From Candidatus Intestinimonas merdavium (GTDB lineage Bacteria; Bacillota; Clostridia; Oscillospirales; Oscillospiraceae): a stretch of DNA of 46,640 bases. Positions within the stretch are counted from its first letter, which is position 1; each line of letters opens with the position of its first letter. The stretch covers positions 1 to 46,640 of the forward strand of contig DXCX01000030.1 of assembly GCA_019115785.1 (NCBI GenBank), written 5' to 3'. Below, piece by piece: positions 7,601-16,963 of this stretch. The position numbers and the translations under genes are program-made. Below the pieces are notes generated by a model. The model was not told the DNA's origin and searched no databases. It worked only from the letters and a program-made list of their open reading frames with translations.

Positions 7601-7712
7601 ATCGTCAGACGAGGATGTCTCTCCGCCCGGGGCGGCAGTTCGGAATGCGATGCTGGACTGCCGCCCTTATCCTATCCAGAGGCGAGAGACTCCGGATAGG
7701 AGGTCTGACGAT
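7601..7712 (+). promoter_or_regulatory. Riboswitch-like three-helix leader of dapF
   Basis: Three helices nest in 112 bases. P1: ATCGTCAGAC (7601-7610) with GTCTGACGAT (7703-7712), a perfect 10 bp that includes the first two bases of the dapF ATG. P2: GGGCGGCAGT (7630-7639) with ACTGCCGCCC (7657-7666), perfect, extended by four weaker pairs. P3: TCCTATCC (7670-7677) with GGATAGGA (7694-7701), perfect, covering most of the AGGAGG ribosome site. P3 and P1 are one base apart. A competing CCGCC/GGCGG pairing (7623-7635) could disrupt P2. The layout suggests translational control; it does not match the lysine riboswitch core. Confidence 0.65.
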
Positions 7713-8502
7713 GCATTTCACCAAATTACAGGCCCTGGGCAATGACTACGTTTGCCTGGACCTCACCCAGGCTCGTCCGGGAAAGGAGCTTTCCAAGCTG
7801 GCACGGACCCTCACCGATCGCCATTTTGGTGTGGGGGGAGATGGATTGCTGTGCGTCCTCCCCGGGGAAGGGGAGCGGCTGAGGATGCTTCTCTACAACG
7901 CTGATGGCTCCCGGGGGGCCATGTGCGGCAATGGCATTCGCTGCCTGGCGGCCTACGCCTGGGCCCATGGTCTGGCGAAGGTCGGGCATCCCCTGGAGGT
8001 GGAGACAGACGCTGGACTGCGTGTCATCACCGCGGTCCCGGGTGGGATCCGGGCCGAGATGGGGTGTCCAGTCCTTGAAAAAAGCCGGAGATTGGCGGCG
8101 GCGGGGCAGACCTGGCGGGTGTGCCCGGTGTCTATGGGCAATCCCCACGCCGTGCTCTTTGTGCCCCATCTCGATAACATCTCTCTGGAGAGATTGGGGC
8201 CGGAACTGGAGCGCCACAGAGCCTTTCCAGACCGAACCAATGTGGAGGTGGTGGAGGTCGCCGCTCCCGACCTGCTGCGGATGCGGGTCTGGGAGCGGGG
8301 CTGTGGGGAGACACTGGCGTGCGGTACCGGCGCCTGTGCCGCCTTTGCCGCTGCGGTGTCGTCAAATCTGGCGGTCAGACGGGGAAGGGTGGAGCTGCCT
8401 GGCGGTATGCTTTCTCTGGACTGGCCGGCGGCAGACGGACCCATCTATTTGGAAGGACCCGCGTTCACCGTGTTTGAAGGCGAGTGGCCGGGGGAATCAT
8501 AA
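7711..8502 (+). CDS. dapF: Diaminopimelate epimerase
   Basis: 263 residues from the ATG at 7711 with AGGAGG seven bases upstream; an earlier in-frame start at 7615 lies inside the leader and is rejected. DapF converts LL-diaminopimelate to meso-diaminopimelate for lysine and peptidoglycan. Both catalytic cysteines are present: Cys72 in NADGSRGAMCGNGIRC and Cys204 in GCGETLACGTGACA. The N-terminal FTKLQALGNDYV is typical. dapL follows 12 bases downstream, so both make one operon covering the last two steps to meso-DAP. Translation is probably controlled by the structured leader. Confidence 0.96.
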   Translation: MHFTKLQALGNDYVCLDLTQARPGKELSKLARTLTDRHFGVGGDGLLCVLPGEGERLRMLLYNADGSRGAMCGNGIRCLAAYAWAHGLAKVGHPLEVETDAGLRVITAVPGGIRAEMGCPVLEKSRRLAAAGQTWRVCPVSMGNPHAVLFVPHLDNISLERLGPELERHRAFPDRTNVEVVEVAAPDLLRMRVWERGCGETLACGTGACAAFAAAVSSNLAVRRGRVELPGGMLSLDWPAADGPIYLEGPAFTVFEGEWPGES

Positions 8503-8514
8503 GGAGGTAACAGC

Positions 8515-9729
8515 GTGCACATCAACGAAAATTTCGCTAAGCTGCCCGGCAGCTATCTCTTTTCTGAGATTGCCCGCCGGGTATCGGCTTACAGTGAGGA
8601 GCATCCACAGGCGGATCTCATTCGACTTGGCATTGGTGACGTGACATTGCCGTTGGCACCAGCGGTTCTGGAGGCTATGCACAAGGCCGTGGACGAGCAG
8701 GGAAAGGCCGAGACCTTCCGGGGCTATGGCCCAGAGCAGGGCTGGTCCTTTCTCCGGGAGGCCATGGCCCGGCACGATTTCCAGGCTCGTGGGGTGGAGC
8801 TCTCCCCGGAGGAGATTTTTATCAGTGATGGCGCCAAGAGCGACTGCGGCAATATCGTGGATCTTTTTCAAAATGGCAATCGGGTGGCGGTGTGCGACCC
8901 GGTGTATCCGGTGTATGTGGACTCCAACGCCATGGCCGGCCGGGCGGGGGACTATGACGCCGGAACAGGAAGGTGGACAGGACTGATCTATATGCCCTGT
9001 ACGTCGGAAAACGGCTTCCTGCCGGAAATTCCCCGGGAAAAGGCCGACCTCATCTACCTGTGTTTCCCCAATAACCCCACCGGTGCGGTAGCCGGGCGGG
9101 AGGTCCTTCAGACCTGGGTGGACTACGCCAATGACTGCGGGGCGGTCATTCTCTTCGATGCCGCCTATGAGGCATTCATTACCCAGCCGGACATCCCCCA
9201 CTCTATTTTTGAAATTCCCGGGGCCAAGACGTGCGCCATCGAATTCCGGTCCTTCTCCAAGACTGCCGGCTTCACCGGTACGCGGTGTGCCGCCACCATC
9301 ATTCCCAAAGAGCTTGTTCGGGAGGGGATGAGCCTGCGGGACATGTGGAACCGACGCCAGTGCACCAAGTTCAATGGCGCGCCCTATATTGTTCAACGAG
9401 GCGCGGAGGCCACCTACACTGAGGTGGGCCGGAAGCAGATTATGGCAAATGTAGCGTATTACCTCCAGAACGCCAAGACGATCCGGGAGGGTCTGGCCGC
9501 CGCTGGGCTCACCGTTTCTGGTGGGGTAGACTCCCCCTATGTGTGGGCCAAAACGCCGGATGGAGTAGGGTCTTGGGCTTTCTTTGATACCCTTCTCCGT
9601 GAGGCCAATGTGGTCACCACTCCTGGCGCTGGCTTCGGACCCAGTGGAGAGGGGTATATCCGCCTCACCGGCTTCGGAGGGGCCGAGGCCACCCGCAAGG
9701 CGGTAGAGCGCATTCAGAAAATTCTCTGA
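8515..9729 (+). CDS. dapL: LL-diaminopimelate aminotransferase
   Basis: 404 residues. DapL is a class I/II PLP aminotransferase that makes LL-diaminopimelate directly from tetrahydrodipicolinate and glutamate, bypassing the succinyl or acetyl branches. The N-terminus [20 protein letters not shown], the [10 protein letters not shown] stretch, and the PLP-lysine motif in [12 protein letters not shown] are characteristic. The start is a GTG at 8515 with AAGGAGG seven bases upstream. It consumes glutamate, which fits its place between glnA and gltBD. A very stable hairpin follows. Confidence 0.96.
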   Translation: MHINENFAKLPGSYLFSEIARRVSAYSEEHPQADLIRLGIGDVTLPLAPAVLEAMHKAVDEQGKAETFRGYGPEQGWSFLREAMARHDFQARGVELSPEEIFISDGAKSDCGNIVDLFQNGNRVAVCDPVYPVYVDSNAMAGRAGDYDAGTGRWTGLIYMPCTSENGFLPEIPREKADLIYLCFPNNPTGAVAGREVLQTWVDYANDCGAVILFDAAYEAFITQPDIPHSIFEIPGAKTCAIEFRSFSKTAGFTGTRCAATIIPKELVREGMSLRDMWNRRQCTKFNGAPYIVQRGAEATYTEVGRKQIMANVAYYLQNAKTIREGLAAAGLTVSGGVDSPYVWAKTPDGVGSWAFFDTLLREANVVTTPGAGFGPSGEGYIRLTGFGGAEATRKAVERIQKIL

Positions 9730-9754
9730 TATTGCAGGGTGCGTACAATGGGGT

Positions 9755-9807
9755 GCGTGCCGCCGTGCCGGACTGCGCTGTCTGGCGCGGCGGCGCGCTC
9801 CTTTTCT
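9755..9807 (+). terminator. Terminator after dapL
   Basis: A 15-bp stem (9755-9769 with 9784-9798, including two G-U pairs) continues into a GGAC/GTCT helix with a 6-base loop and is followed by TCCTTTTCTC. It ends dapF-dapL transcription or acts as a barrier before gltB. I found no convincing promoter upstream of it, but also only a weak one between it and gltB. Confidence 0.75.
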
Positions 9808-9881
9808 CATTGTGAAATGGTAAAAAATGCAAGGAACCGGATGGCCTCAGCCGCCGGAACACCCGGAAAGGGGATGCGAAG

Positions 9882-12800
9882 ATGAAAAAGACCAGAAACG
9901 AGAGCTTTCAGCGGTCCGGGCTCTATGACCCGGCCCTGGAGCATGACGCCTGCGGTATCGGCGCCGTGGTGGACATCCAGGGCCGGAAGACCCGGCAGAC
10001 GGTGGATGATGCCCTGAAGATCGTGGAGAAGCTGGAGCACCGGGCGGGCAAGGACGCGGAGGGCAAGACTGGAGATGGCGTGGGTATCCTGCTCCAGATC
10101 CCCCACACATTCTTTGTGAAGGAGGTTTCCTTTCCTCTGGGCGGGGAGCGTGACTACGGTGTGGGCATGTTTTTCCTGCCTCAGGACGCCCTGCGGCGGG
10201 GGCGGGCCCAGAAGAGCTTCGAGCGGGCGGCGGCGGCCGAGGGGCTAGAGGTACTGGGCTGGCGAGAGGTTCCAGTGGACCCCTCCGTACTGGGGGAGCG
10301 GGCCCTGGCCAAGATGCCCTGTATTATGCAGGCTTTCCTGAAACGTCCGGAGGATGTGGAGCAGGGGCTCCCCTTTGACCGGCGGCTCTATGTGGCCCGC
10401 CGGGCCTTTGAGCACACCGACAAGGACACCTATGTCTGCTCCCTGTCCAGCCGGACCATCGTATATAAAGGAATGTTCCTGGTGAAGCAGCTGCGGGCCT
10501 TCTACAAAGACCTCCAGAACGAGGAGTGCTGTTCCGCCATTGCCATCGTCCATTCCCGGTTTTCCACCAACACCAACCCTTCCTGGGAGCGGGCCCACCC
10601 CAACCGCCTGCTGGCCCATAATGGTGAGATCAACACCATCCGGGGCAACGCTGACCGGATGCTGGCCCGGGAAGAGACCATGTCCTCGCCTCTGGTTGAC
10701 GGGGAACGGGAGAAGATCTACCCTGTCATCAACGGGGAAGGTTCCGATTCGGCCATGCTGGACAATACACTGGAATTTCTGATGATGGCGGGGATGGAGC
10801 TTCCCCTGGCCGTTATGGCGGCCATTCCGGAACCTTGGCAGGAGGACAAGACCATGTCCCGGGCCCGTCGGGACATGTACCGCTACTATGCCACCCTTAT
10901 GGAGCCTTGGGACGGTCCCGCGGCCATCCTGTTCTCCGACGGCGATATTCTGGGGGCGGTACTGGACCGGAACGGCCTGCGGCCGGCCCGGTATTATATC
11001 ACTACCGATCAGCGGCTCATCCTGGCCTCCGAGGTGGGGGTCCTGGATCTGCCGCCGGAGCTGGTAGCTGAAAAGGGACGTCTGGGCCCTGGACGGATGA
11101 TCCTGGCCGACACCAGACAGGGCCGGGTCATCCGGGACTGGGAGCTCAAGGAGAGCCAGGCCGCCAAAGCGCCCTATGGCGAGTGGCTGGACCGGGAGCT
11201 GGTGGGTCTGGCCGACCTGTCGCTGCCCAATCGCCGGGTGGAGTCCAGAAGCCGAGAGGAGCTCCAACGTCTCCAGAAGGCCTTTGGCTACACCTATGAG
11301 GATGTCCGGGATACCATTCTGCCCATGGCTCGGGACGGCGCTGAGCCTACCGCCTCCATGGGCGCCGATATCCCACTGGCGGTGCTGGACCGGCAGGACC
11401 GGCCACTCTTCGACTACTTCCGTCAGCTCTTTGCCCAAGTCACCAATCCGCCCATCGACGCCATCCGTGAGGAACTGGTCACCGATACCGCCGTCTATGT
11501 GGGCGACGACGGCAACCTGCTGGAGGAGAAGGCGGAGAACTGCCGGGTCCTCCAGATCCGCAACCCCATCCTCAGCGCCACCGACCTTATCAAGATCAAG
11601 GCCATGAAGCGGCCAGGCTTCCAGGTAGAGACGGTGTCCATCCTCTACTATAAGGGCTCCTCCCTGGAGGAGGCTCTGGAGCGGCTCTTCCTGGAGGTGG
11701 ACCGGGCCTACCGGCACGGGGCCAACGTGGTCATTCTCTCCGACCGGGGGGTGGATGAAAACCATATGGCCATCCCGTCCCTGCTGGCGGTGTCCGCCAT
11801 AGAGCAGCATTTGGTCCGCACAAAAAAACGCACAGCGGTTTCCATCATCCTGGAGTCTGCTGAGCCACGGGATGTCCACCACTTCGCCGCCCTGCTAGGC
11901 TACGGCGCCCGGGCGGTGAACCCCTATCTGGCCCAGGAGATCATCGTTTCCCTCATTGAGGACGGCCAGCTGGATAAGGACTTTCACGCCGCCGTGGCTG
12001 ACTATGACAACGCTGTTCTCCACGGCATCGTAAAGGTGGCCTCCAAGATGGGCATCTCCTCCATCCAGTCCTACCAGTCGGCGCAGATCTTTGAGGCGGT
12101 GGGCATCTCCAAGGAGGTCATCGACCGCTACTTCACCAATACCGTCTCCCGGGTGGGCGGCATCGGCCTCAAGGAGATCGGCGCGGCGGTGGAGCGCACC
12201 CACTCCAAGGCCTTCGACCCTCTGGGGCTGGAGGTGGACCTGGAGCTGGACTCCTTGGGCTGCCACAAGGCCCGGGCCGGTGGGGAGGATCATCTCTACA
12301 CCCCGGAAACCATTCATCTCCTCCAGGAGGCGGTGCGCCGGGGAGACTATGGCCTGTTCCAGAAGTACACCGCCTTGGTGGACGACCAGACAAAGCCCAG
12401 AACCCTCCGGGGACTGCTGGAGCTCAACTATGCCCCTCAGCCTATTCCTCTGGAGGAGGTGGAGTCCGTATCCTCCATTGTCCGGCGCTTTAAGACCGGC
12501 GCCATGAGCTATGGCTCTATTTCCCAGGAGGCCCATGAGTGCCTGGCCATGGCCATGAACCAGTTGGGCGGGCGTTCCAACTCCGGCGAAGGCGGAGAGA
12601 AGCCCGAGCGCCTGGGCACGGAGCGTAACTCGGCCATCAAGCAGGTGGCCTCCGGCCGCTTCGGTGTCACCAGCGCCTACCTGGTCAGCGCCAATGAGAT
12701 CCAGATCAAGATGGCTCAGGGCGCCAAGCCCGGCGAGGGCGGCCACCTGCCCGGCGGAAAGGTGTATCCTTGGATCGCCAAATGCCGCCACTCCACCCCC

Positions 12801-14405
12801 GGCGTCACGCTGATTTCCCCGCCACCCCACCACGATATCTACTCCATTGAGGATCTGGCCCAGCTCATCTACGACCTCAAATGCGCCAATCGCCGGGCCC
12901 GGATCTCGGTCAAGCTGGTCAGTGAGGCGGGGGTGGGCACCATCGCCTCCGGCGTGGCCAAGGCGGGGGCCCAGGTGGTCCTCATTTCGGGCAGCGACGG
13001 CGGCACGGGAGCTGCCCCCCGCACCTCCATTCACGGAGCCGGTCTCCCCTGGGAACTGGGTGTGGCTGAGACGCACCAGACCCTGATGGCCAATGGACTG
13101 CGCTCCCGTGTGGCAGTGGAGGCCGATGGTAAGCTCATGTCTGGCCGCGATGTGGCCATCGCCTGCATGCTGGGCGCTGAGGAATTCGGCTTTGCTACCG
13201 CCCCCCTGGTCTCCATGGGCTGCGTCATGATGCGGGTGTGCAACCTGGACACATGCCCTGTGGGTGTGGCCACCCAAGACCCGGAGCTGCGTAAGCGCTT
13301 CCAGGGTAAGCCGGAGCATGTGGTAAACTTTATGACCTTTATCGCCCAGGAGCTCCGGGAGCATATGGCCAAGCTGGGCGTGCGCACTGTGGACGAGCTT
13401 GTAGGCCGTACCGACCTGCTCTCCCAGCGGGAGAACACGGTTGGCGTGGACCTCTCCGGATTGCTGGAGAACCCCTGGGGCAAGGCAGGCGTCAAGCGGC
13501 ACTTTGACCCCGCTGACGTCTATGACTTTAAGCTGGAGCAGACGGTGGACCTGCGGGAGCTGGAGCCCCGGCTGAAGGAGCCCCTGGAGCAGGGAACGCC
13601 CGGCAGGGTGGAGCTGTCTATCTCCTCCACCGACCGGGCCCTTGGCACCATCCTGGGTTCCGATGTCACCCGACTACACGGTGATGCCCTTCCGCCGGGA
13701 ACCATTACGGTGAAGTGCACAGGCGGCGGCGGACAGTCCTTCGGCGCCTTCCTGCCAAAAGGGGTGGCACTGGAGCTGGAGGGGGATGCCAACGACTCCT
13801 TCGGCAATGGGCTCTCCGGCGGCCGTCTGGCCCTATACCCCCCCAAGGGGAGTACCTTTGCCGCCGATGAGAATGTCATTGTGGGCAATGCCGCCCTTTA
13901 TGGCGCCACCTCTGGCGAGGCCTATATCGCCGGTGTCGCTGGGGAGCGGTTCTGCGTACGCAACTCCGGCGCCACGGCAGTGGCCGAGGGGGTGGGTGAT
14001 CATGGCTGCGAGTATATGACTGGCGGCTGTGCGGTGATCCTGGGGCCCACGGGCCGGAACTTTGCCGCAGGTATGTCCGGCGGTGTAGCCTATGTCCTGG
14101 ATGAAAAGCGGGATTTCTATCTCCGCCTGAACAAGACCCTGGTCTCTATGGAGCCGGTCACCGATGGAGAGGATGTCAGACGGCTGGAAAAGATACTCCG
14201 TGCCCACGCTGAGGCCACGGGATCGGTTCGGGCCAAGGCCATTCTGGAAGACCTAGACCACTGGCTGCCCCTCTTTAAAAAGATCCTGCCCCTGGATTAT
14301 GACCGAATGCTCCGTACCACCGCGGCGCTGGAGGGCCGGGGCATGGACAGGGAGCAGGCCCAGGTGGAGGCCTTCTATCTCAACACCAGAGGAGGGAAGC
14401 GGTAA
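9882..14405 (+). CDS. gltB: Glutamate synthase, large subunit
   Basis: 1507 residues, full length. The large subunit takes ammonia from glutamine and transfers it to 2-oxoglutarate. The N-terminal glutamine amidotransferase nucleophile is Cys24 in EHDACGIGAV, after a 23-residue propeptide that is normally removed. The central FMN domain includes SYGSISQEAHECLAMAMN, and the [3Fe-4S] ligands are Cys1114, Cys1120 and Cys1125 in GCVMMRVCNLDTCPVG. The C-terminal beta-helix has GAYSGE-type repeats (GATSGEAYIAG, GMSGGVAYV). The ribosome site is AAAGGGG. Its stop overlaps the gltD start by one base (TAATG), so the subunits are translationally coupled. Confidence 0.97.
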   Translation: MKKTRNESFQRSGLYDPALEHDACGIGAVVDIQGRKTRQTVDDALKIVEKLEHRAGKDAEGKTGDGVGILLQIPHTFFVKEVSFPLGGERDYGVGMFFLPQDALRRGRAQKSFERAAAAEGLEVLGWREVPVDPSVLGERALAKMPCIMQAFLKRPEDVEQGLPFDRRLYVARRAFEHTDKDTYVCSLSSRTIVYKGMFLVKQLRAFYKDLQNEECCSAIAIVHSRFSTNTNPSWERAHPNRLLAHNGEINTIRGNADRMLAREETMSSPLVDGEREKIYPVINGEGSDSAMLDNTLEFLMMAGMELPLAVMAAIPEPWQEDKTMSRARRDMYRYYATLMEPWDGPAAILFSDGDILGAVLDRNGLRPARYYITTDQRLILASEVGVLDLPPELVAEKGRLGPGRMILADTRQGRVIRDWELKESQAAKAPYGEWLDRELVGLADLSLPNRRVESRSREELQRLQKAFGYTYEDVRDTILPMARDGAEPTASMGADIPLAVLDRQDRPLFDYFRQLFAQVTNPPIDAIREELVTDTAVYVGDDGNLLEEKAENCRVLQIRNPILSATDLIKIKAMKRPGFQVETVSILYYKGSSLEEALERLFLEVDRAYRHGANVVILSDRGVDENHMAIPSLLAVSAIEQHLVRTKKRTAVSIILESAEPRDVHHFAALLGYGARAVNPYLAQEIIVSLIEDGQLDKDFHAAVADYDNAVLHGIVKVASKMGISSIQSYQSAQIFEAVGISKEVIDRYFTNTVSRVGGIGLKEIGAAVERTHSKAFDPLGLEVDLELDSLGCHKARAGGEDHLYTPETIHLLQEAVRRGDYGLFQKYTALVDDQTKPRTLRGLLELNYAPQPIPLEEVESVSSIVRRFKTGAMSYGSISQEAHECLAMAMNQLGGRSNSGEGGEKPERLGTERNSAIKQVASGRFGVTSAYLVSANEIQIKMAQGAKPGEGGHLPGGKVYPWIAKCRHSTPGVTLISPPPHHDIYSIEDLAQLIYDLKCANRRARISVKLVSEAGVGTIASGVAKAGAQVVLISGSDGGTGAAPRTSIHGAGLPWELGVAETHQTLMANGLRSRVAVEADGKLMSGRDVAIACMLGAEEFGFATAPLVSMGCVMMRVCNLDTCPVGVATQDPELRKRFQGKPEHVVNFMTFIAQELREHMAKLGVRTVDELVGRTDLLSQRENTVGVDLSGLLENPWGKAGVKRHFDPADVYDFKLEQTVDLRELEPRLKEPLEQGTPGRVELSISSTDRALGTILGSDVTRLHGDALPPGTITVKCTGGGGQSFGAFLPKGVALELEGDANDSFGNGLSGGRLALYPPKGSTFAADENVIVGNAALYGATSGEAYIAGVAGERFCVRNSGATAVAEGVGDHGCEYMTGGCAVILGPTGRNFAAGMSGGVAYVLDEKRDFYLRLNKTLVSMEPVTDGEDVRRLEKILRAHAEATGSVRAKAILEDLDHWLPLFKKILPLDYDRMLRTTAALEGRGMDREQAQVEAFYLNTRGGKR

Positions 14406-15865
14406 TGGGAAAGCCCACTGGATTTTTGGAGTATCCGCGGCAGGGGGAGCCCGCCCAGCCGCCCCTGGAGCGTATCACACATTTTAATGAATTCCACCCC
14501 AGACTCAGCCGGGAAGAGCGCCGGAGGCAGGGGGGAAGGTGCATGGCCTGCGGCGTGCCCTTCTGCCAGTCCGGAGCGGTGTTGGGTGGTATGGTTTCCG
14601 GATGTCCCCTTCACAACCTGGTCCCCGAGTGGAACGACCTCATTTATACCGGAAGCTTCGACCATGCGCTGCGTCGGCTGCTCAAGACCAACAGCTTTCC
14701 TGAGTTCACCGGACGGGTATGTCCCGCCCTCTGTGAGGCGGCCTGTACCTGTGGCCTCCATGGAGAACCGGTCACTGTCCGGGAAAATGAGCTTGGCATC
14801 ATTGAGGAGGCCTGGGAGAAGGGGCTGGTCCAGCCTCGTCCGCCCCGGGTCCGTACCGAAAAAAAGGTGGCGGTGGTGGGCTCCGGCCCCTCTGGTCTGG
14901 CCTGTGCGGACCGTCTCAACCACCGAGGACACAGCGTCACTGTCTTTGAGCGGGCCGACCGGCCCGGCGGGCTGCTGATGTACGGCATCCCCAACATGAA
15001 GCTGGAAAAGAGCGTGGTAGCCCGGCGTATCGACCTCATGACAAAGGAGGGCGTTACCTTCCGCACCAGCGTGGACGTGGGCCGAGACCTCTCCGCTCAG
15101 GCAATTTTGGAGGAATTTGACGCCGTGGTCCTCTGCTGCGGAGCCGCCCGTCCCCGGGATCTGGCAGTGCCGGGCCGGGAGGGGGAGAGCGTCCTCTTCG
15201 CCGTGGACTACCTGAAGGCGGCCACTGTGGCCCTCCTAGCGGGGGACCCAGCCTCCACCACCGTCTCCGCCCGTGGGCTGGATGTGGTCATCGTGGGCGG
15301 CGGCGATACCGGCAATGACTGTGTTGGTACTGCCCTGCGTCAGGGGTGCAAAAGCGTCACCCAGCTAGAGATGATGCCCAAGGCCCCAGATCACCGGACA
15401 GATGCCTGCCCCTGGCCGGAATGGCCCAAGGTGTGCAAGACCGACTATGGACAGCAGGAGGCCGCCGCAGTCTTTGGCCATGACCCACGCATCTTCCAGA
15501 CTACGGTCACCAGCCTGGTCCGGGACGCGGAGGGGCACCTTACCGCCGTAGAGACGGTAAAGCTGGATGAAAAGCTTCAGCCGGTGGCGGGGACGGAGGA
15601 GAAACTGCCTTGCCAGCTCCTTCTCATCGCCGCGGGCTTTCTGGGGCCGGAGGACTATGTGCCCCAGGCCTTCGGGCTGGAGCGCACGCCCCGCTCCTGT
15701 GTCAAGACAGATGAGGGCCACTACACCGCCTGTGGTGCTCAGCGGGTCTTCACCGCTGGAGATATGCACCGGGGCCAGTCCCTGGTGGTGTGGGCCATCC
15801 GGGAGGGCCGGGAGGCCGCCCGAGAGGTGGACCAGGCCCTCATGGGCTATACTGCGCTGGAATAA
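14405..15865 (+). CDS. gltD: Glutamate synthase, small subunit (NADPH-dependent)
   Basis: 486 residues. GltD oxidises NAD(P)H and passes electrons through FAD and two [4Fe-4S] clusters to GltB. Cysteine clusters CMACGVPFC and [16 protein letters not shown] are near the N-terminus. The FAD site is [14 protein letters not shown] (near residue 158) and the nucleotide site is [12 protein letters not shown] (near 298). The C-terminal [17 protein letters not shown] is the conserved flavin motif. It overlaps gltB by one base. A long hairpin lies 50 bases downstream. Confidence 0.97.
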   Translation: MGKPTGFLEYPRQGEPAQPPLERITHFNEFHPRLSREERRRQGGRCMACGVPFCQSGAVLGGMVSGCPLHNLVPEWNDLIYTGSFDHALRRLLKTNSFPEFTGRVCPALCEAACTCGLHGEPVTVRENELGIIEEAWEKGLVQPRPPRVRTEKKVAVVGSGPSGLACADRLNHRGHSVTVFERADRPGGLLMYGIPNMKLEKSVVARRIDLMTKEGVTFRTSVDVGRDLSAQAILEEFDAVVLCCGAARPRDLAVPGREGESVLFAVDYLKAATVALLAGDPASTTVSARGLDVVIVGGGDTGNDCVGTALRQGCKSVTQLEMMPKAPDHRTDACPWPEWPKVCKTDYGQQEAAAVFGHDPRIFQTTVTSLVRDAEGHLTAVETVKLDEKLQPVAGTEEKLPCQLLLIAAGFLGPEDYVPQAFGLERTPRSCVKTDEGHYTACGAQRVFTAGDMHRGQSLVVWAIREGREAAREVDQALMGYTALE

Positions 15866-15915
15866 GTTGCTCCAGGGTACACGAACAGACCTTTGATCCC
15901 ACAGGGACCAGCCAT

Positions 15916-15958
15916 GAACTGCCCCAGATTGTGCCGTCGGCACGATCTGGGGCAGTTC
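15916..15958 (+). terminator. Terminator after gltD
   Basis: A 20-bp stem with one G-U pair (15916-15935 with 15939-15958) and a 3-base loop, followed by TGATAGG. There is no long T tract, but the stem is very stable and lies at the end of the glt operon. Confidence 0.65.
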
Positions 15959-16004
15959 TGATAGGGCGGGTCCCTGATTTTATATGGGGGTGAATAAAAG
16001 GCGG

Positions 16005-16033
16005 TTGCCTTTCCAGCAAAAGTGCCGTATCAT
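16005..16033 (+). promoter_or_regulatory. Promoter of the GH25 muramidase gene
   Basis: TTGCCT (16005-16010) and TATCAT (16028-16033) are 17 bases apart, ending 18 bases before the gene start. Confidence 0.6.
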
Positions 16034-16051
16034 ATATCTTGGTGATTTTTT

Positions 16052-16810
16052 GTGAAGTTCCTCATCTGTGCACTGCGTATATTGTTCCGGCTGGTGGTGC
16101 TGGGTGCCACGCTGGTGATACTGGTATATGCGGTCTTTCAGTTTTGCCGCTGGCGGGGACTGATCCTGTTTTCCCAGGAGGCCGACCCGGACCAGTGGGA
16201 GATTTTTGGGGTGGATGCCTCAGTATACCAGGGAGATGTGGACTGGATGGCGCTGGCTGAACAGGGGGTGGACTTTGCCTTTTTAAAGGCCACCGAGGGC
16301 AGCTCTCTCCAGGATGTCCGCTTTGCCCAGAACTGGGCCGCAGCGCAGGCAGCCGGAGTTCGGGTGGGGGCCTACCACTTCTTCAGCTATGATAGCCCCG
16401 GCGAGACACAGGCTGACAACTTCATCTCTGCCGTGCCCGCAACTCCAGGTGCGTTGCCGCCGGTCGTGGACATCGAATTTTACGGCGACAACCTTCAGGA
16501 ACCGCCCAATCGGGACCATGTAAAGGCGGTTCTGGACCCACTGCTCAGCCGCCTGGAGGCATATTACGGAGTCAAGCCCATCCTGTATGTAACCTACCGC
16601 TCTTATGACCTCTATCTGAAGGACGGCTATGAGGACTATCTTTTCTGGTTTTCCAGTCCGGTAGTGGCACCCTTCTGGAAGCCATGGACCTTTTGGCAGT
16701 ATTCTCACAGCGCCCGGCTGGATGGCTACAGCGGAGGAGAGGAACGCATCGACCTCAATGTTTTCCGGGGGAGCCGGGAGGAGTTCCAGAGTCTCTTCGG
16801 TCCGGGCTGA
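16052..16810 (+). CDS. Membrane-anchored GH25 muramidase
   Basis: 252 residues. The first 35 residues contain one long hydrophobic helix (LFRLVVLGATLVILVYAV) with no cleavage site, so the enzyme is probably anchored outside the membrane. The rest is a GH25 (Chalaropsis lysozyme) domain: FGVDASVYQGDVDW at its start, FLKATEGSS, AYHFFSY, the catalytic acid pair in PPVVDIEF, and WQYS near the end. It cleaves the MurNAc-GlcNAc bond. The start is a GTG at 16052 with a weak ribosome site. It precedes the murB cluster but has its own promoter and terminator. Confidence 0.9.
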   Translation: MKFLICALRILFRLVVLGATLVILVYAVFQFCRWRGLILFSQEADPDQWEIFGVDASVYQGDVDWMALAEQGVDFAFLKATEGSSLQDVRFAQNWAAAQAAGVRVGAYHFFSYDSPGETQADNFISAVPATPGALPPVVDIEFYGDNLQEPPNRDHVKAVLDPLLSRLEAYYGVKPILYVTYRSYDLYLKDGYEDYLFWFSSPVVAPFWKPWTFWQYSHSARLDGYSGGEERIDLNVFRGSREEFQSLFGPG

Positions 16811-16823
16811 GGTCGGCCTTTTT
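16799..16823 (+). terminator. Terminator overlapping the GH25 stop codon
   Basis: GG-T-CCG (16799-16804) pairs with CGGCC (16814-16818), a 5-bp stem with one bulged base, followed by TTTTT (16819-16823). The short stem makes the call moderate. Confidence 0.5.
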
Positions 16824-16834
16824 CGCCGGAACTA

Positions 16835-16863
16835 TTCTAATTCAGGACTGGTTCTGTTATAAT
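16835..16863 (+). promoter_or_regulatory. Probable promoter of the murB cluster
   Basis: A consensus TATAAT (16858-16863) has a weak -35 (TTCTAA, 16835-16840) at 17 bases. It lies about 100 bases before murB and after the preceding terminator. Confidence 0.5.
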
Positions 16864-16963
16864 ATTCATATTGGAGGCGATGTCCTGGTCGGGCCGCTCC
16901 AAAATGAAATGATACCGCCGGGCCCCTGGGCTGTCGGCGTCTTTGATAGGAGGAAAAGAGAGT

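Noticed and set aside
7601-7712. Lysine riboswitch in the dapF leader
   Set aside because: The conserved core bases and the five-helix layout are absent; only three helices in 112 bases are seen.
10245-13502. Two minus-strand open frames of more than 500 codons inside gltB
   Set aside because: gltB is unmistakable on the plus strand; long antisense frames are expected at this GC content.
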